From positions 112,559 to 176,558 of the IMG/VR virus record IMGVR_UViG_3300036770_005754: 64,000 bases of DNA; one strand, given 5' to 3'. The stretch is from a virus. The notes beneath the pieces are model-generated. The model was not told the origin of the DNA. It made no database searches and was given only the letters and a program-made list of their open reading frames with translations. Positions 17,416 through 25,135 of this stretch are shown one piece after another (the first letter of the stretch is position 1; each line of letters starts with the position of its first letter). Both the position numbers and the translations under genes were made by a program.

Positions 17416-19455
17416 TCAAACTCCGTAAGCTATTTCTGCGCCGCTAACTATTGCTATCCACCGCCAGGTTTCATTCAATACACCAGTCACCGATATTTCA
17501 AGTGTATCGTTTGTGTCATCCGCTATTATTGATAGGGCACATCGCAATGGATTATAGTCAGTGCCTATCGTTTCTGGTGTTGTTTCTAACGATGTTGTGC
17601 CACCGACATTTTTAATATCGACTGTGCGTCTAAATCTAGCTCCTATTGAGCCATCTGATTTAATACCTTTTATCAAAACATCTGCCGATAGCACTTTGCC
17701 GCTCGGTATCGTCAGTAGCTTTGCATTTCCGCTGCTAAAATCTCCAGATCCATCAACAGATGAACTAGACGACATCCTCAAGCTTACCGCCGAATTCGTT
17801 GTTGTTTTCCCGCCGAGAACAAACAAAGAAAACTGGCATGAACCAGTCGCTCCACTAAACGCACCAGATGAATGTGCGAATTGTGAAGGTCTGTTTGAAA
17901 GAGACCGAAATCCGGTGGATAATGCACAGTTTCCTGAGGCTTGGCTTGAATTCAAGCTTACAGACGCTCTTCCACTAGGTTGGTTGCCTTCCCCAATGCA
18001 TCCAGCGCTTTGTCCAGTAACAGAGTTGTTTACACCATTTAAACAACCGCCGTTTAAACCTGTAACTTGATTATTTTGTCCGCCGCCAATAAATGACTGA
18101 GTACCGCTGGCGACAGAACTACCGCTACTACGAACCGTTTGCAAATCAACTGCATTCGCACCTCTAGCGTTTCCACCAACCGCAGTCCCATCTGGTGGTG
18201 GACCTAGTATAAACGCCCCAGTTCCTTTAGGGGTGAGCACTAGATTCATATTAGCCGCACCAGTTCCAGCACTTTCCGCTGCTATCTGAGCGTATCTAGT
18301 TGAGGAATAAGTGCCGAACTGGAGAGCTAATCGTTCGTAGTTTGAAGTGTCAGTGAAGGAGTTGTAAACTCGAAAGGTTTGAGTGTTAATTGAATTGATC
18401 TGCTCAACAACGTTAGTAGGATTAAAAATCGGTCCACGTAAATCTAACCCGGCGCTATGTGTCCTGACTAACACGTAAAACGCAGCGACACCGGGTGTAA
18501 GCGCTAATGTCTCAGCACCATTACTAGAAAATCTGATATGCCCGTCGAACCCTTGACTATTTAATCCTGTGTTCGTATCTGTGCCGAAGCACAGTCCAGG
18601 TGTCACAATAGACCCATTAGGTACAGATACCTGACTACTGAATGTCTTTGTCCCCGCAATCGTCTGCGATCCAGTAGTAATCAACCCCCTCGCAGTAGCA
18701 CTCGCATCTGGTATATTAAAAGTATGAGTAGTACCATTACTAACAATATTAAAATCAGTCCCAGTAGTACCAGTCGCAAACGTTTGAGCAGAACCCGTCA
18801 AACCATTAAGAGAACCAAGAGCCCCAATACTAGAAGGAGTAATGGTGGCATTCGCGGCAGCAGTCAAACGCCCCTGAGCATCAACAGTAAACGTAGCAAC
18901 CTGGCTAGAAGACCCATAAGAATTAGCGACAACAGTCGTATCAGCAAGATTAAACGTTCGATTAGAACCCAAGTCACCGCCGCCACTCAAACCTGTCCCA
19001 GCAGACACAGTCCTGGTTTGAGGAGTGTACGTGGTCGATAAAAAAGTAGTCAAATCAGTCTGATTACTGATAGACCCAGAAATCGACCCCCAAGCAGCAG
19101 TAGTATCGGTGATCTCGACGTATACAGAACCACTCCAACGATAAGTCCTCCCAGAATCTATAGCAACATAAATCTTACCAGGTTCACCAATAGGCGGAAA
19201 AGCAGCAAGATTAGAATATTCCAAAACATCATCAACATACGACGGCAACTGATCCGCCGGAATGAGACCACCAACCAAATCGGCCTTCAAAGACAAAGCA
19301 CCATCAATATACGTGGAATCATATACACTAAGTAAAGACCTCACCTCCGAAGGAGTGAGAATCTTAGCATTAGACTTAACCTCTGTATTATTGCCAAGGA
19401 GTGTATTGGCAGCTAAATCTAAAACAGCAGAATATGGGAAAGCAGTTAAACCCAT
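17416..19455 (-). CDS. Long tail fibre protein, paralogue 3
   Basis: A 679-residue fibre, first of the three in transcription order, starting ATG at 19455 with GGAG upstream. Its N-terminus differs from the other two: MGLTAFPYSAVLDLAAN, then a helical stretch and a GKIYVAIDSGRTYRWSGSVYVEI block, a beta unit I recall from many fibre proteins. Central shaft elements (GTGLSGGGDLGSNRTFNLAD and GLITTGSQTIAGTKTFSS) are typical of long tail fibres. The C-terminal domain (TETIGTDYNP, W-R-W-I-A-I-V) matches paralogues 1 and 2. It may carry the proximal attachment part while the others are distal or alternative fibres. Confidence 0.75.
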   Translation of the reverse strand: MGLTAFPYSAVLDLAANTLLGNNTEVKSNAKILTPSEVRSLLSVYDSTYIDGALSLKADLVGGLIPADQLPSYVDDVLEYSNLAAFPPIGEPGKIYVAIDSGRTYRWSGSVYVEITDTTAAWGSISGSISNQTDLTTFLSTTYTPQTRTVSAGTGLSGGGDLGSNRTFNLADTTVVANSYGSSSQVATFTVDAQGRLTAAANATITPSSIGALGSLNGLTGSAQTFATGTTGTDFNIVSNGTTHTFNIPDASATARGLITTGSQTIAGTKTFSSQVSVPNGSIVTPGLCFGTDTNTGLNSQGFDGHIRFSSNGAETLALTPGVAAFYVLVRTHSAGLDLRGPIFNPTNVVEQINSINTQTFRVYNSFTDTSNYERLALQFGTYSSTRYAQIAAESAGTGAANMNLVLTPKGTGAFILGPPPDGTAVGGNARGANAVDLQTVRSSGSSVASGTQSFIGGGQNNQVTGLNGGCLNGVNNSVTGQSAGCIGEGNQPSGRASVSLNSSQASGNCALSTGFRSLSNRPSQFAHSSGAFSGATGSCQFSLFVLGGKTTTNSAVSLRMSSSSSVDGSGDFSSGNAKLLTIPSGKVLSADVLIKGIKSDGSIGARFRRTVDIKNVGGTTSLETTPETIGTDYNPLRCALSIIADDTNDTLEISVTGVLNETWRWIAIVSGAEIAYGV

Positions 19456-19510
19456 TTATATCTCCAGCCACGAGTTAACATATATTTGAACGGCTGGCGA
19501 AATATATACA

Positions 19511-19537
19511 AAAATGGCCCAGCTTACACTGGGCCAT
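19511..19537 (-). terminator. Rho-independent terminator
   Basis: A perfect 9-bp stem (19514-19522 with 19529-19537, GC-rich core GGCCCAG) and 6-base loop. Read on the minus strand it is followed by a T-rich run. It lies just after the stop of the gene at 19557-19961 and before the fibre operon, so it separates these transcripts. Confidence 0.8.
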
Positions 19538-19556
19538 AAAACATCAGCAACCAAAA

Positions 19557-19961
19557 CTAGACCATCACATCAGCAGTCAAATCACGGGCATCCTGATGCA
19601 AGTCTCTCGACAGGCCAGCAACAGTGTTCTCCAGAAACTTGTCATGACCAATCTGGAACGCAAAATCAACATCAGTCAGATTAGTCTGAGCATTAGAGAA
19701 GGATACCTGATCCTTCAAGCCAACTACAATCGGGAAGCCACGGCCAGCATTATGGCGAGCTTCACCCATGTAAGTGCTGAAATCAGAGACAGATGTGTCT
19801 CTGGACTTAACCTCAACAAGAATCTCATGAGCAGGAACGCTCATTACAAGCGGACGGAGGCGCTTAATCAAAGCAGCCACGGATTCGTGACGGTGCATAT
19901 CACGATAAGAACGAATAGTACGATGCACTCGAATGTCGGTATTCGCAGGTTGTGCTGACAT
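19557..19961 (-). CDS. Putative tail tube or small abundant virion protein
   Basis: A 134-residue protein when started at the ATG at 19961, which has AGGAG seven bases upstream; an in-frame ATG 27 codons earlier has no such site. The sequence begins MSAQPANTDIRVHRTIRSYRDMH and contains VPAHEILVEVKSRDTSV and SFSNAQTNLTDVDFAFQIGHDKF. It is a single-gene unit with a strong ribosome site and its own terminator, as expected for an abundant structural protein. No family recognised for certain. Confidence 0.6.
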   Translation of the reverse strand: MSAQPANTDIRVHRTIRSYRDMHRHESVAALIKRLRPLVMSVPAHEILVEVKSRDTSVSDFSTYMGEARHNAGRGFPIVVGLKDQVSFSNAQTNLTDVDFAFQIGHDKFLENTVAGLSRDLHQDARDLTADVMV

Positions 19962-20053
19962 TTTGAAACTCCTGAACATTGTTACTAACTGCCAAACTAT
20001 ATTATTTTTGACAGAAGCTTCAAAATGTGTTAAGTACACCAACCCAAAAATGG

Positions 20054-20166
20054 TGGCCGGTTGCTAGGATTTGCACCCGCGACCTACGATCCGTTAGATC
20101 GTCGCTCTAGACTACCCTCTAGGACTAATAGTCCTAGATTGGCTCCATTCGGCTGAGCTAAACCGG
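20054..20166 (-). tRNA. tRNA-like element, over-long, anticodon uncertain
   Basis: Read on the minus strand: CCGGTT (20166-20161) can pair with AACCGG (20062-20057), directly followed by CCA and a second CCA. After CCGGTT come TA and a D-stem GCTC/GAGC; near the 3' end a T-loop-like TGCAAAT and a five-base AGGTC variable loop are seen. The element is about 110 nt, longer than normal class I or II tRNAs. Two 7-base-loop hairpins compete as anticodon arm: 20118-20138 (7-bp stem) and 20086-20102 (5-bp stem, loop CTAACGG, which would give anticodon AAC). The T-stem pairs poorly. It may be a tRNA with an insertion, or a degenerate tRNA. Confidence 0.55.
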
Positions 20167-20201
20167 ATGAGAACTCATTGAAGGATTCTCATTCTTCCAC
20201 C

Positions 20202-20558
20202 TTACACATTTGGAATGATCTTAACACTGGCTACAGAAGGAGACACCACCTTCTTTTCCTCAGAAATCACTCCCTTCTCCATCAACTTTTTCTTCAGCTC
20301 ACCAGACTTTGATAAAACATCCTCATTAATCTTCAACACCAGCTTAGAGCTACCTTTAGAAGGTGAGCTAATAGTAATCTCACCGACACCCTTCACCACA
20401 ATCGACTTCTTAGCACCAGCAGCATATTCTCGAAGCTTACCCTTCAAAACATTCAATCTTTCCTCGGCCTTGTTGTAATCGCTAAATACTTCAAACGCCT
20501 CTTTAGCGACTTCCATCACTTCAGATTCCACCTCAGATTCAATCATCGCAATACCCAT
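20202..20558 (-). CDS. Hypothetical small Lys/Glu-rich protein
   Basis: A 118-residue, Val/Lys/Glu-rich protein. The N-terminal half is a predicted amphipathic helix (EVAKEAFEVFSDYNKAEER); the second half has a short beta part (SIVVKGVGEITISSPSKGS) and a charged helix. The ATG abuts the ATG of a divergent plus-strand gene; M5 (20546) is an alternative start. No recognised family. It lies after the tRNA-like element and may share its transcript. Confidence 0.6.
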   Translation of the reverse strand: MGIAMIESEVESEVMEVAKEAFEVFSDYNKAEERLNVLKGKLREYAAGAKKSIVVKGVGEITISSPSKGSSKLVLKINEDVLSKSGELKKKLMEKGVISEEKKVVSPSVASVKIIPNV

Positions 20559-20870
20559 ATGAAAGAAATAAAAATCACAAAAAGAGTTACAACACCATTT
20601 CTAGAAGCAATACCGCCACAAATAGAACACTTCGATGCATATATTTACGCAGTGGTGAAAAGAAAAGAAGGGCTAAACATACCAGAAGACAAATACGGAA
20701 TAGACGTGAGAATAGATCCAGCAACACTAAACTGGAAACAAAAAACAATCACAATCACAATACCACTAAACATCAACACAGGGATAAAAACAATAAACGA
20801 CCTAGAAGAAACATGGTTCGAATCGCTAGAAGCAGCATTCATTATGATGATGCACAACGCATTACCATAA
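20559..20870 (+). CDS. Hypothetical protein, divergent from 20202-20558
   Basis: A 103-residue Ile/Thr/Lys-rich protein (EIKITKRVTTPFLEA, DKYGIDVRIDPATLNW, then a strand of alternating Thr/Ile and a helical C-terminus LEAAFIMMMHNALP). The start codon touches that of the minus-strand neighbour and the stop is two bases from the end of the convergent gene, so it exactly fills the gap. AT-rich codon use matches the genes at 20-27 kb. No ribosome site seen. Function unknown. Confidence 0.6.
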   Translation: MKEIKITKRVTTPFLEAIPPQIEHFDAYIYAVVKRKEGLNIPEDKYGIDVRIDPATLNWKQKTITITIPLNINTGIKTINDLEETWFESLEAAFIMMMHNALP

Positions 20871-20871
20871 G

Positions 20872-21687
20872 CTAAATCCTATTCGCCCTAGTAATAGTAT
20901 GATAATATCTAACAGGCCTAGGACCATATAAACTATGATCACCAGGACCGTAAACACCAGACGACTGATAATGCAAAAAAGCAGTAGTCAAAATCGGCTT
21001 GCCCCTATAGGCCAAGTATAAAGCAATCAGCCTCTCAAAAACATGCGGAGTCCAAAAACCAATATCAGTCAACCGCAGCTTACTAATAATATTATATAAC
21101 CTATTACCAAGATAATCAAAAGTAGCACGAGAACACGCGAATTGATGCGAATAAATCATATTAGGCTGAGTATCCATAGCCCACTCATAAATCTCACCAT
21201 CATACTTCTTGATAATATCCCAGACAAAAATCTCATTATCAAAACAATGAATCATATACGGATCATACTTAGGTATCAAATGAGCATCAGTAGGTACAAA
21301 CCAATCTTCCCATAAACCACCATAGGCAACAGGAATAGTCAAAGCGATAGAAGAATGAGGATCGGCGTCCAAAGAATCATTCAACCTCCTCCAAGTCTCA
21401 CCGGCCTTGAAATGCAAATCAATATCGGAATGCATAATAGCCACATGATTGTCGCCAATTAGCTCATTAGCATGCTCCCAAATGGTCAAAATAACCGAGG
21501 ATTCAAATAACGCAGAATTCCAGGAAGCATAAGTCGGATAAAAATCACCAGCCTCAGACAAATCAGAACTTTTATTCTTAGTCACACCACATGAAATCCT
21601 CCTGCTATCAACGAGCTTAGAATTGAAAGCCCTCTTAGGCAACAAATCAGCAGATTGCGGATGTAGCAAAACAAAAGATTTAATCAT
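20872..21687 (-). CDS. Glycosyltransferase-like protein
   Basis: A 271-residue protein with an aromatic/Asp-rich core: DFYPTYASWNSALFESSVI, DNHVAIMHSDIDLHFKAG, GGLWEDWFVPTDAH and HCFDNEIFVWDIIKKYDG, ending HYQSSGVYGPGDHSLYG. The order aromatic loop, hydrophobic strand ending in H-S-D-I-D and a late acidic pocket resembles small GT-A-like transferases acting on polysaccharide (DUF4422-like in style). No signal peptide or membrane span, so cytoplasmic. It heads a cluster of at least five transferases and probably adds a sugar to host or virion glycans. Family assignment is tentative. Confidence 0.5.
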   Translation of the reverse strand: MIKSFVLLHPQSADLLPKRAFNSKLVDSRRISCGVTKNKSSDLSEAGDFYPTYASWNSALFESSVILTIWEHANELIGDNHVAIMHSDIDLHFKAGETWRRLNDSLDADPHSSIALTIPVAYGGLWEDWFVPTDAHLIPKYDPYMIHCFDNEIFVWDIIKKYDGEIYEWAMDTQPNMIYSHQFACSRATFDYLGNRLYNIISKLRLTDIGFWTPHVFERLIALYLAYRGKPILTTAFLHYQSSGVYGPGDHSLYGPRPVRYYHTITRANRI

Positions 21688-21705
21688 TTCAAACCAATCG
21701 AAAAG

Positions 21706-22557
21706 TCAGAAACCATGAATCAGCTGTAAGCCCTGCTCCCTATCAGTCCTCAGAGCGACCTTGCTCACACCTGTAGCCCTCAAATTCACTTCCAAACCAT
21801 CATTAGCTTCAAGACTAGTCGGAATATAACTAGTCAACTCCTTATCAGACCAATGCATATGTGTCCCGAGCATCTCAGGAAACCGCAACCGCCATTTATT
21901 ATGAAGATATCTCAAATATGGCCAGTATTTACCAGACATACTGGCAGAATACTTCCCATAATGGACAATAGGCAAATGAGCACAATAAACCTTATAAGCA
22001 GCAGCACGAGCCTGTAAACACATATCGACACCATAAAAATGGAAACCATGAAACATAGAATCAAACCTTAAACCGGTCCTTTTGTTGACAGCTATCAAGC
22101 ACTCGTCAGCACAATGAACAGTCGTTATATCCTTAATACCATCCCAATAAGGCGGCTTACCAATATTCTCATCACTATCCCAAACAGACCCAACAGCAAC
22201 AGTATCAACATCAAGAGAACCGCCCCACCGACCTATGTCTTTCCTACCATACTTCAGTGAAATACCAGCAGTACCAATGATACCCCACTCATCAGGAATA
22301 ACACTAATAATATCGCTCAATATATAGAACCAATCAAACAACAATCTAACATCCTGATGAGCAAATATTACTACATCTGATCTGGCTACATCCATACCAA
22401 TATTCAAAGCATTGCTGGCAGAATATCTGTTGCCATTGTTGATAATGGGTATAATCTCAATATCATGCCCACTGCGGCAAGCATTCATAGAACTGAGAAG
22501 ACATTTCTCAAACACGTCAGGCCTGGAAACACAGCAAACAATCGAAAAATCAGGCAT
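21706..22557 (-). CDS. Family 2-type glycosyltransferase
   Basis: A 283-residue GT-A protein. It starts FSIVCCVSRPDVFEKCLLSS, a typical first strand-helix of GT2 enzymes, with IIPIINNGNRYSASNALNIGM (nucleotide-sugar binding strand and helix) and VVIFAHQDVRLLFDW, where the acidic HQDV replaces the DxD metal motif. A second acidic cluster FYGVDMCLQARAAAY and a His (PIVHYGK) follow as in related enzymes. It transfers a sugar from a nucleotide donor, in the cytoplasm. Divergent from the plus-strand genes at 22588. Confidence 0.7.
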   Translation of the reverse strand: MPDFSIVCCVSRPDVFEKCLLSSMNACRSGHDIEIIPIINNGNRYSASNALNIGMDVARSDVVIFAHQDVRLLFDWFYILSDIISVIPDEWGIIGTAGISLKYGRKDIGRWGGSLDVDTVAVGSVWDSDENIGKPPYWDGIKDITTVHCADECLIAVNKRTGLRFDSMFHGFHFYGVDMCLQARAAAYKVYCAHLPIVHYGKYSASMSGKYWPYLRYLHNKWRLRFPEMLGTHMHWSDKELTSYIPTSLEANDGLEVNLRATGVSKVALRTDREQGLQLIHGF

Positions 22558-22587
22558 CTGGCAAAACTACCATAAAGGAGAAATCAA

Positions 22588-22818
22588 ATGGCATCGAACA
22601 TAACAACGATCACCAACGTCTCACGCCAACTTGTCCCGATACTCATCAACAGCATCGACGCGACTAGCTCACAAGTCGGGTCAGACTTGATTGCCGCTAA
22701 ATCAGAACAGACATTCATACAACCAGGTGCCGAAATCAACGTCGAATCGAACCGTGTCGACCTAGCACAATTAGAACAAATGCGAAGAAACGGTCTGATA
22801 AGATTCGTGTCCCGGTAG
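22588..22818 (+). CDS. Small protein with IQPG...G-L-I module
   Basis: A 76-residue protein with a strong ribosome site (AAGGAG six bases before the ATG). It contains NVSRQLVPILINS, IQPGAEINV and LAQLEQMRRNGLIRF. This is the same plan as the protein at 2047-2301 and the N-terminus of the glycosyltransferase at 25132. It precedes a glycosyltransferase by seven bases. Function unknown; possibly a structural module decorated by the transferases. Confidence 0.8.
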   Translation: MASNITTITNVSRQLVPILINSIDATSSQVGSDLIAAKSEQTFIQPGAEINVESNRVDLAQLEQMRRNGLIRFVSR

Positions 22819-22825
22819 TATCTAC

Positions 22826-23569
22826 ATGCTGTTTGTGGAAAATGAAATAACACCAATATTAATGGTGTCATACCATAGGCCAAACGACTTTAAAATATCC
22901 CTAAAATCAGTACTAAACAACACAGATTGCCCATTTCATCTGACAATCCTCGACAACTCATGTGGCGGTCTGGATAGCGAATTAGACTCAATACAAGCAA
23001 GCAATGTGACAATATACAAGAGCAGCACCAATATAGGGAAAGCAGCAATAATAAATAAAAAATTCGCAGAAATGGTCGGAAACAGCACACACTTCATAAC
23101 AATAGACGCCGATGTAGTAGTGCCAAAGAAATGGCTAACAGAGATGAAAAGATCATACTACTCTGTGAGGAAAAACAACAAACCAGGAATAATAGCACCA
23201 GCAATACTCAGCAGCCTACAAGACTCCTGGCCCAAACAATTAGAGAATAATAAACTAACAATGCACCAAATCGGCGATCTAAGAGAAGTGAAATATTACA
23301 ATGGACTATACCAAAACAGATATAACGCCGGACCATTGTTCCTCATAGATACCGAATTTTTCAAATCTGCTGGAATGTACTACGATAAACAATTATACGG
23401 GGCAGATGACGGAATGTTATGCAACTCAGCAACAAAAATGAATAGATTCCTAGGCATAAACAGCAACGTCTCAGTCTTACACTCGAACTTCGATAGTACA
23501 CCAGAATACATGAACTGGAAGAAAAGAAACATCACCAAGGACGAGGACCAACGTGGTCATTGGGATTGA
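22826..23569 (+). CDS. Family 2-type glycosyltransferase
   Basis: A 247-residue GT2-like protein. N-terminal strand-helix TPILMVSYHRPNDFKISLKS, DNS after LTILDNSCGG, NIGKAAIINK, and the acidic motif FITIDADVVVP, equivalent to DxD for metal and nucleotide-sugar binding. A GADDGMLCN block near residue 193 fits the catalytic acidic loop. Its 3' end overlaps the convergent sulfotransferase gene by 38 bases. It is in a plus-strand pair with the small IQPG module protein. Confidence 0.75.
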   Translation: MLFVENEITPILMVSYHRPNDFKISLKSVLNNTDCPFHLTILDNSCGGLDSELDSIQASNVTIYKSSTNIGKAAIINKKFAEMVGNSTHFITIDADVVVPKKWLTEMKRSYYSVRKNNKPGIIAPAILSSLQDSWPKQLENNKLTMHQIGDLREVKYYNGLYQNRYNAGPLFLIDTEFFKSAGMYYDKQLYGADDGMLCNSATKMNRFLGINSNVSVLHSNFDSTPEYMNWKKRNITKDEDQRGHWD

Positions 23570-24176
23570 TGCTATAATCACTATAATACCTCGAAATGAC
23601 TCTACTTTCAACAGCGACCACCCTATCAAAAAGCTCAGGTGTATACTTAGCCCAATATTTCGATGGCCTACCATCCAAATCTGAGTCATTCACCCTTTGT
23701 AAATTATCAATCATCTCTTCATCATATTTCAACCCGGACATTGATATTGCAGTTTTAATATCCCTAGCACCATTCTCTATTTTCGCGATGAAATCGATAC
23801 CGCCAGGGACATACTGTATATATTGCTCATATAACCAAGTCACCCAGCCGTCTGGTTTATATTCAAGAACGTTGCTCACAAACGTTCGAAAATCATTAGA
23901 CGCACAACTAGCGTCAAGCGGATGATTCATTTTCCACCCACTCTTCATCCTAAAGGCCCACACGGATTGGTACCACGTTATGGGATGTCTAATGATTGTA
24001 AATATAAATCGCTCTTTGTACCATTCTTCCGGATGGTGGTCGAGTAATTGTGGAAAATGACTATGCTGGTGCCCTATCATGAAGGTATTGGTGGTTCTCC
24101 TCAATATCGAGGACGCCCACATACCACCAGTCTTTGGAATATGAAGAAATACGAAATTTTTCGAAGCTAATGCCAT
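23532..24176 (-). CDS. Sulfotransferase
   Basis: A 214-residue protein with both PAPS-binding motifs of sulfotransferases: the 5'-phosphosulfate loop FVFLHIPKTGGMW (residues 8-20) and the 3'-phosphate motif TIIRHPITWYQSVWAFR (about 59-75, Arg, Pro and Ser as in R-x-P-x-x-x-x-x-S). It transfers sulfate from PAPS, probably to a carbohydrate given the surrounding glycosyltransferases. Start overlaps the previous stop (TGATG). Cytoplasmic, no membrane anchor, unlike eukaryotic Golgi enzymes. Sulfotransferases are uncommon in phages; a second unrelated one lies at 31713. Confidence 0.8.
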   Translation of the reverse strand: MALASKNFVFLHIPKTGGMWASSILRRTTNTFMIGHQHSHFPQLLDHHPEEWYKERFIFTIIRHPITWYQSVWAFRMKSGWKMNHPLDASCASNDFRTFVSNVLEYKPDGWVTWLYEQYIQYVPGGIDFIAKIENGARDIKTAISMSGLKYDEEMIDNLQRVNDSDLDGRPSKYWAKYTPELFDRVVAVESRVISRYYSDYSINPNDHVGPRPW

Positions 24177-25135
24177 CAGTTTACCATATTCTCAGCTTGT
24201 TGCGTGAAACCCACAGCAGATAATAAAGTATGCATTCGATTGTGATAAGTATGATTCTTCAATACTTCGCTTTGAATACTGCGCATATTCTCCAATCGTT
24301 CGCCCTCATTCTCAGAATAGTGGACGCATAAATCGACAAAATTCTTGGGAGTTTGTGAAACAATAGCCGATGGCAAAAGCCTCTTTAGACTCGGCACAGT
24401 ATCATGGACCGGCAGGGCACCGCACAAAGCGGCCTTGAAAACACGCTCTGGCACATCTATAGCGTGACTATGTGTGTGTATTTCGGAAATGCAAGGTGCC
24501 ACTCTGCCGCTATTCAGAAACTCGTTAGCCTGATCTTCCGGCAACGGTCCATTACAAATACCATCCGGCCAGTCACCCCACCCTCTAACAGAATAATTAA
24601 TACCACGGTTCTTGGATTCAACAAGGGCCGGTAGCAAAAATGAGTCTATCGTCTTAGCCTTATATGCCCACCTACCGCCAAGATACACAATACCGACTGT
24701 TCTGTCTGATGCTGGCCTAATGTCTTTGAATATGGTCTTATCGCCAGCACACGGCATCGGGACCCACTGGACACCATGTTTAGTGGTCCAATAGCTCCAG
24801 ATCAATCTATCATCTTCACCACCATAGCCGAACACAACATCAGGTTTTTGATTTATAGTCCACCTAATATTGTCTTTATTTTCATTAATTCCTGGAATGT
24901 CGATCGGGCCATATGGGTTAACATGTATAGCTACTTTGCAATTTTGCCTATTTGGAGGTATTGGTTGTTTATGCCCCGAACATCCAATATATAGGTCCGG
25001 GCCGAATGCCCTCCAAGTGCTTTCTATACCGTCCCATCTTCGTACTGTGTGGCCCTTGTCATGCAGAGCATTGAAAAAGCCATCTGTAATATACCCAAAA
25101 GCACCGCCGGGGCGGTTACATATAAGTACTTTCAT
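24176..25135 (-). CDS. CgeB-like glycosyltransferase (GT-B type)
   Basis: About 319 residues from the ATG at 25135, which has AAGG upstream and overlaps the preceding stop (ATGA). N-terminus MKVLICNRPGGAFGYITDGF is a Rossmann strand-loop. VFGYGGEDDRLIWSYW and GIVYLGGRWAYKAKTID open the second Rossmann half. The C-terminal part, DVPERVFKAALCGALPVHDTVPSLKRLLP, holds the E-x-x-x-A-x-x-x-G-A-x-P donor-binding signature seen in CgeB/Glyco_trans_1_2 proteins. It probably adds a sugar to the same glycan as its neighbours. Confidence 0.75.
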   Translation of the reverse strand: MKVLICNRPGGAFGYITDGFFNALHDKGHTVRRWDGIESTWRAFGPDLYIGCSGHKQPIPPNRQNCKVAIHVNPYGPIDIPGINENKDNIRWTINQKPDVVFGYGGEDDRLIWSYWTTKHGVQWVPMPCAGDKTIFKDIRPASDRTVGIVYLGGRWAYKAKTIDSFLLPALVESKNRGINYSVRGWGDWPDGICNGPLPEDQANEFLNSGRVAPCISEIHTHSHAIDVPERVFKAALCGALPVHDTVPSLKRLLPSAIVSQTPKNFVDLCVHYSENEGERLENMRSIQSEVLKNHTYHNRMHTLLSAVGFTQQAENMVN

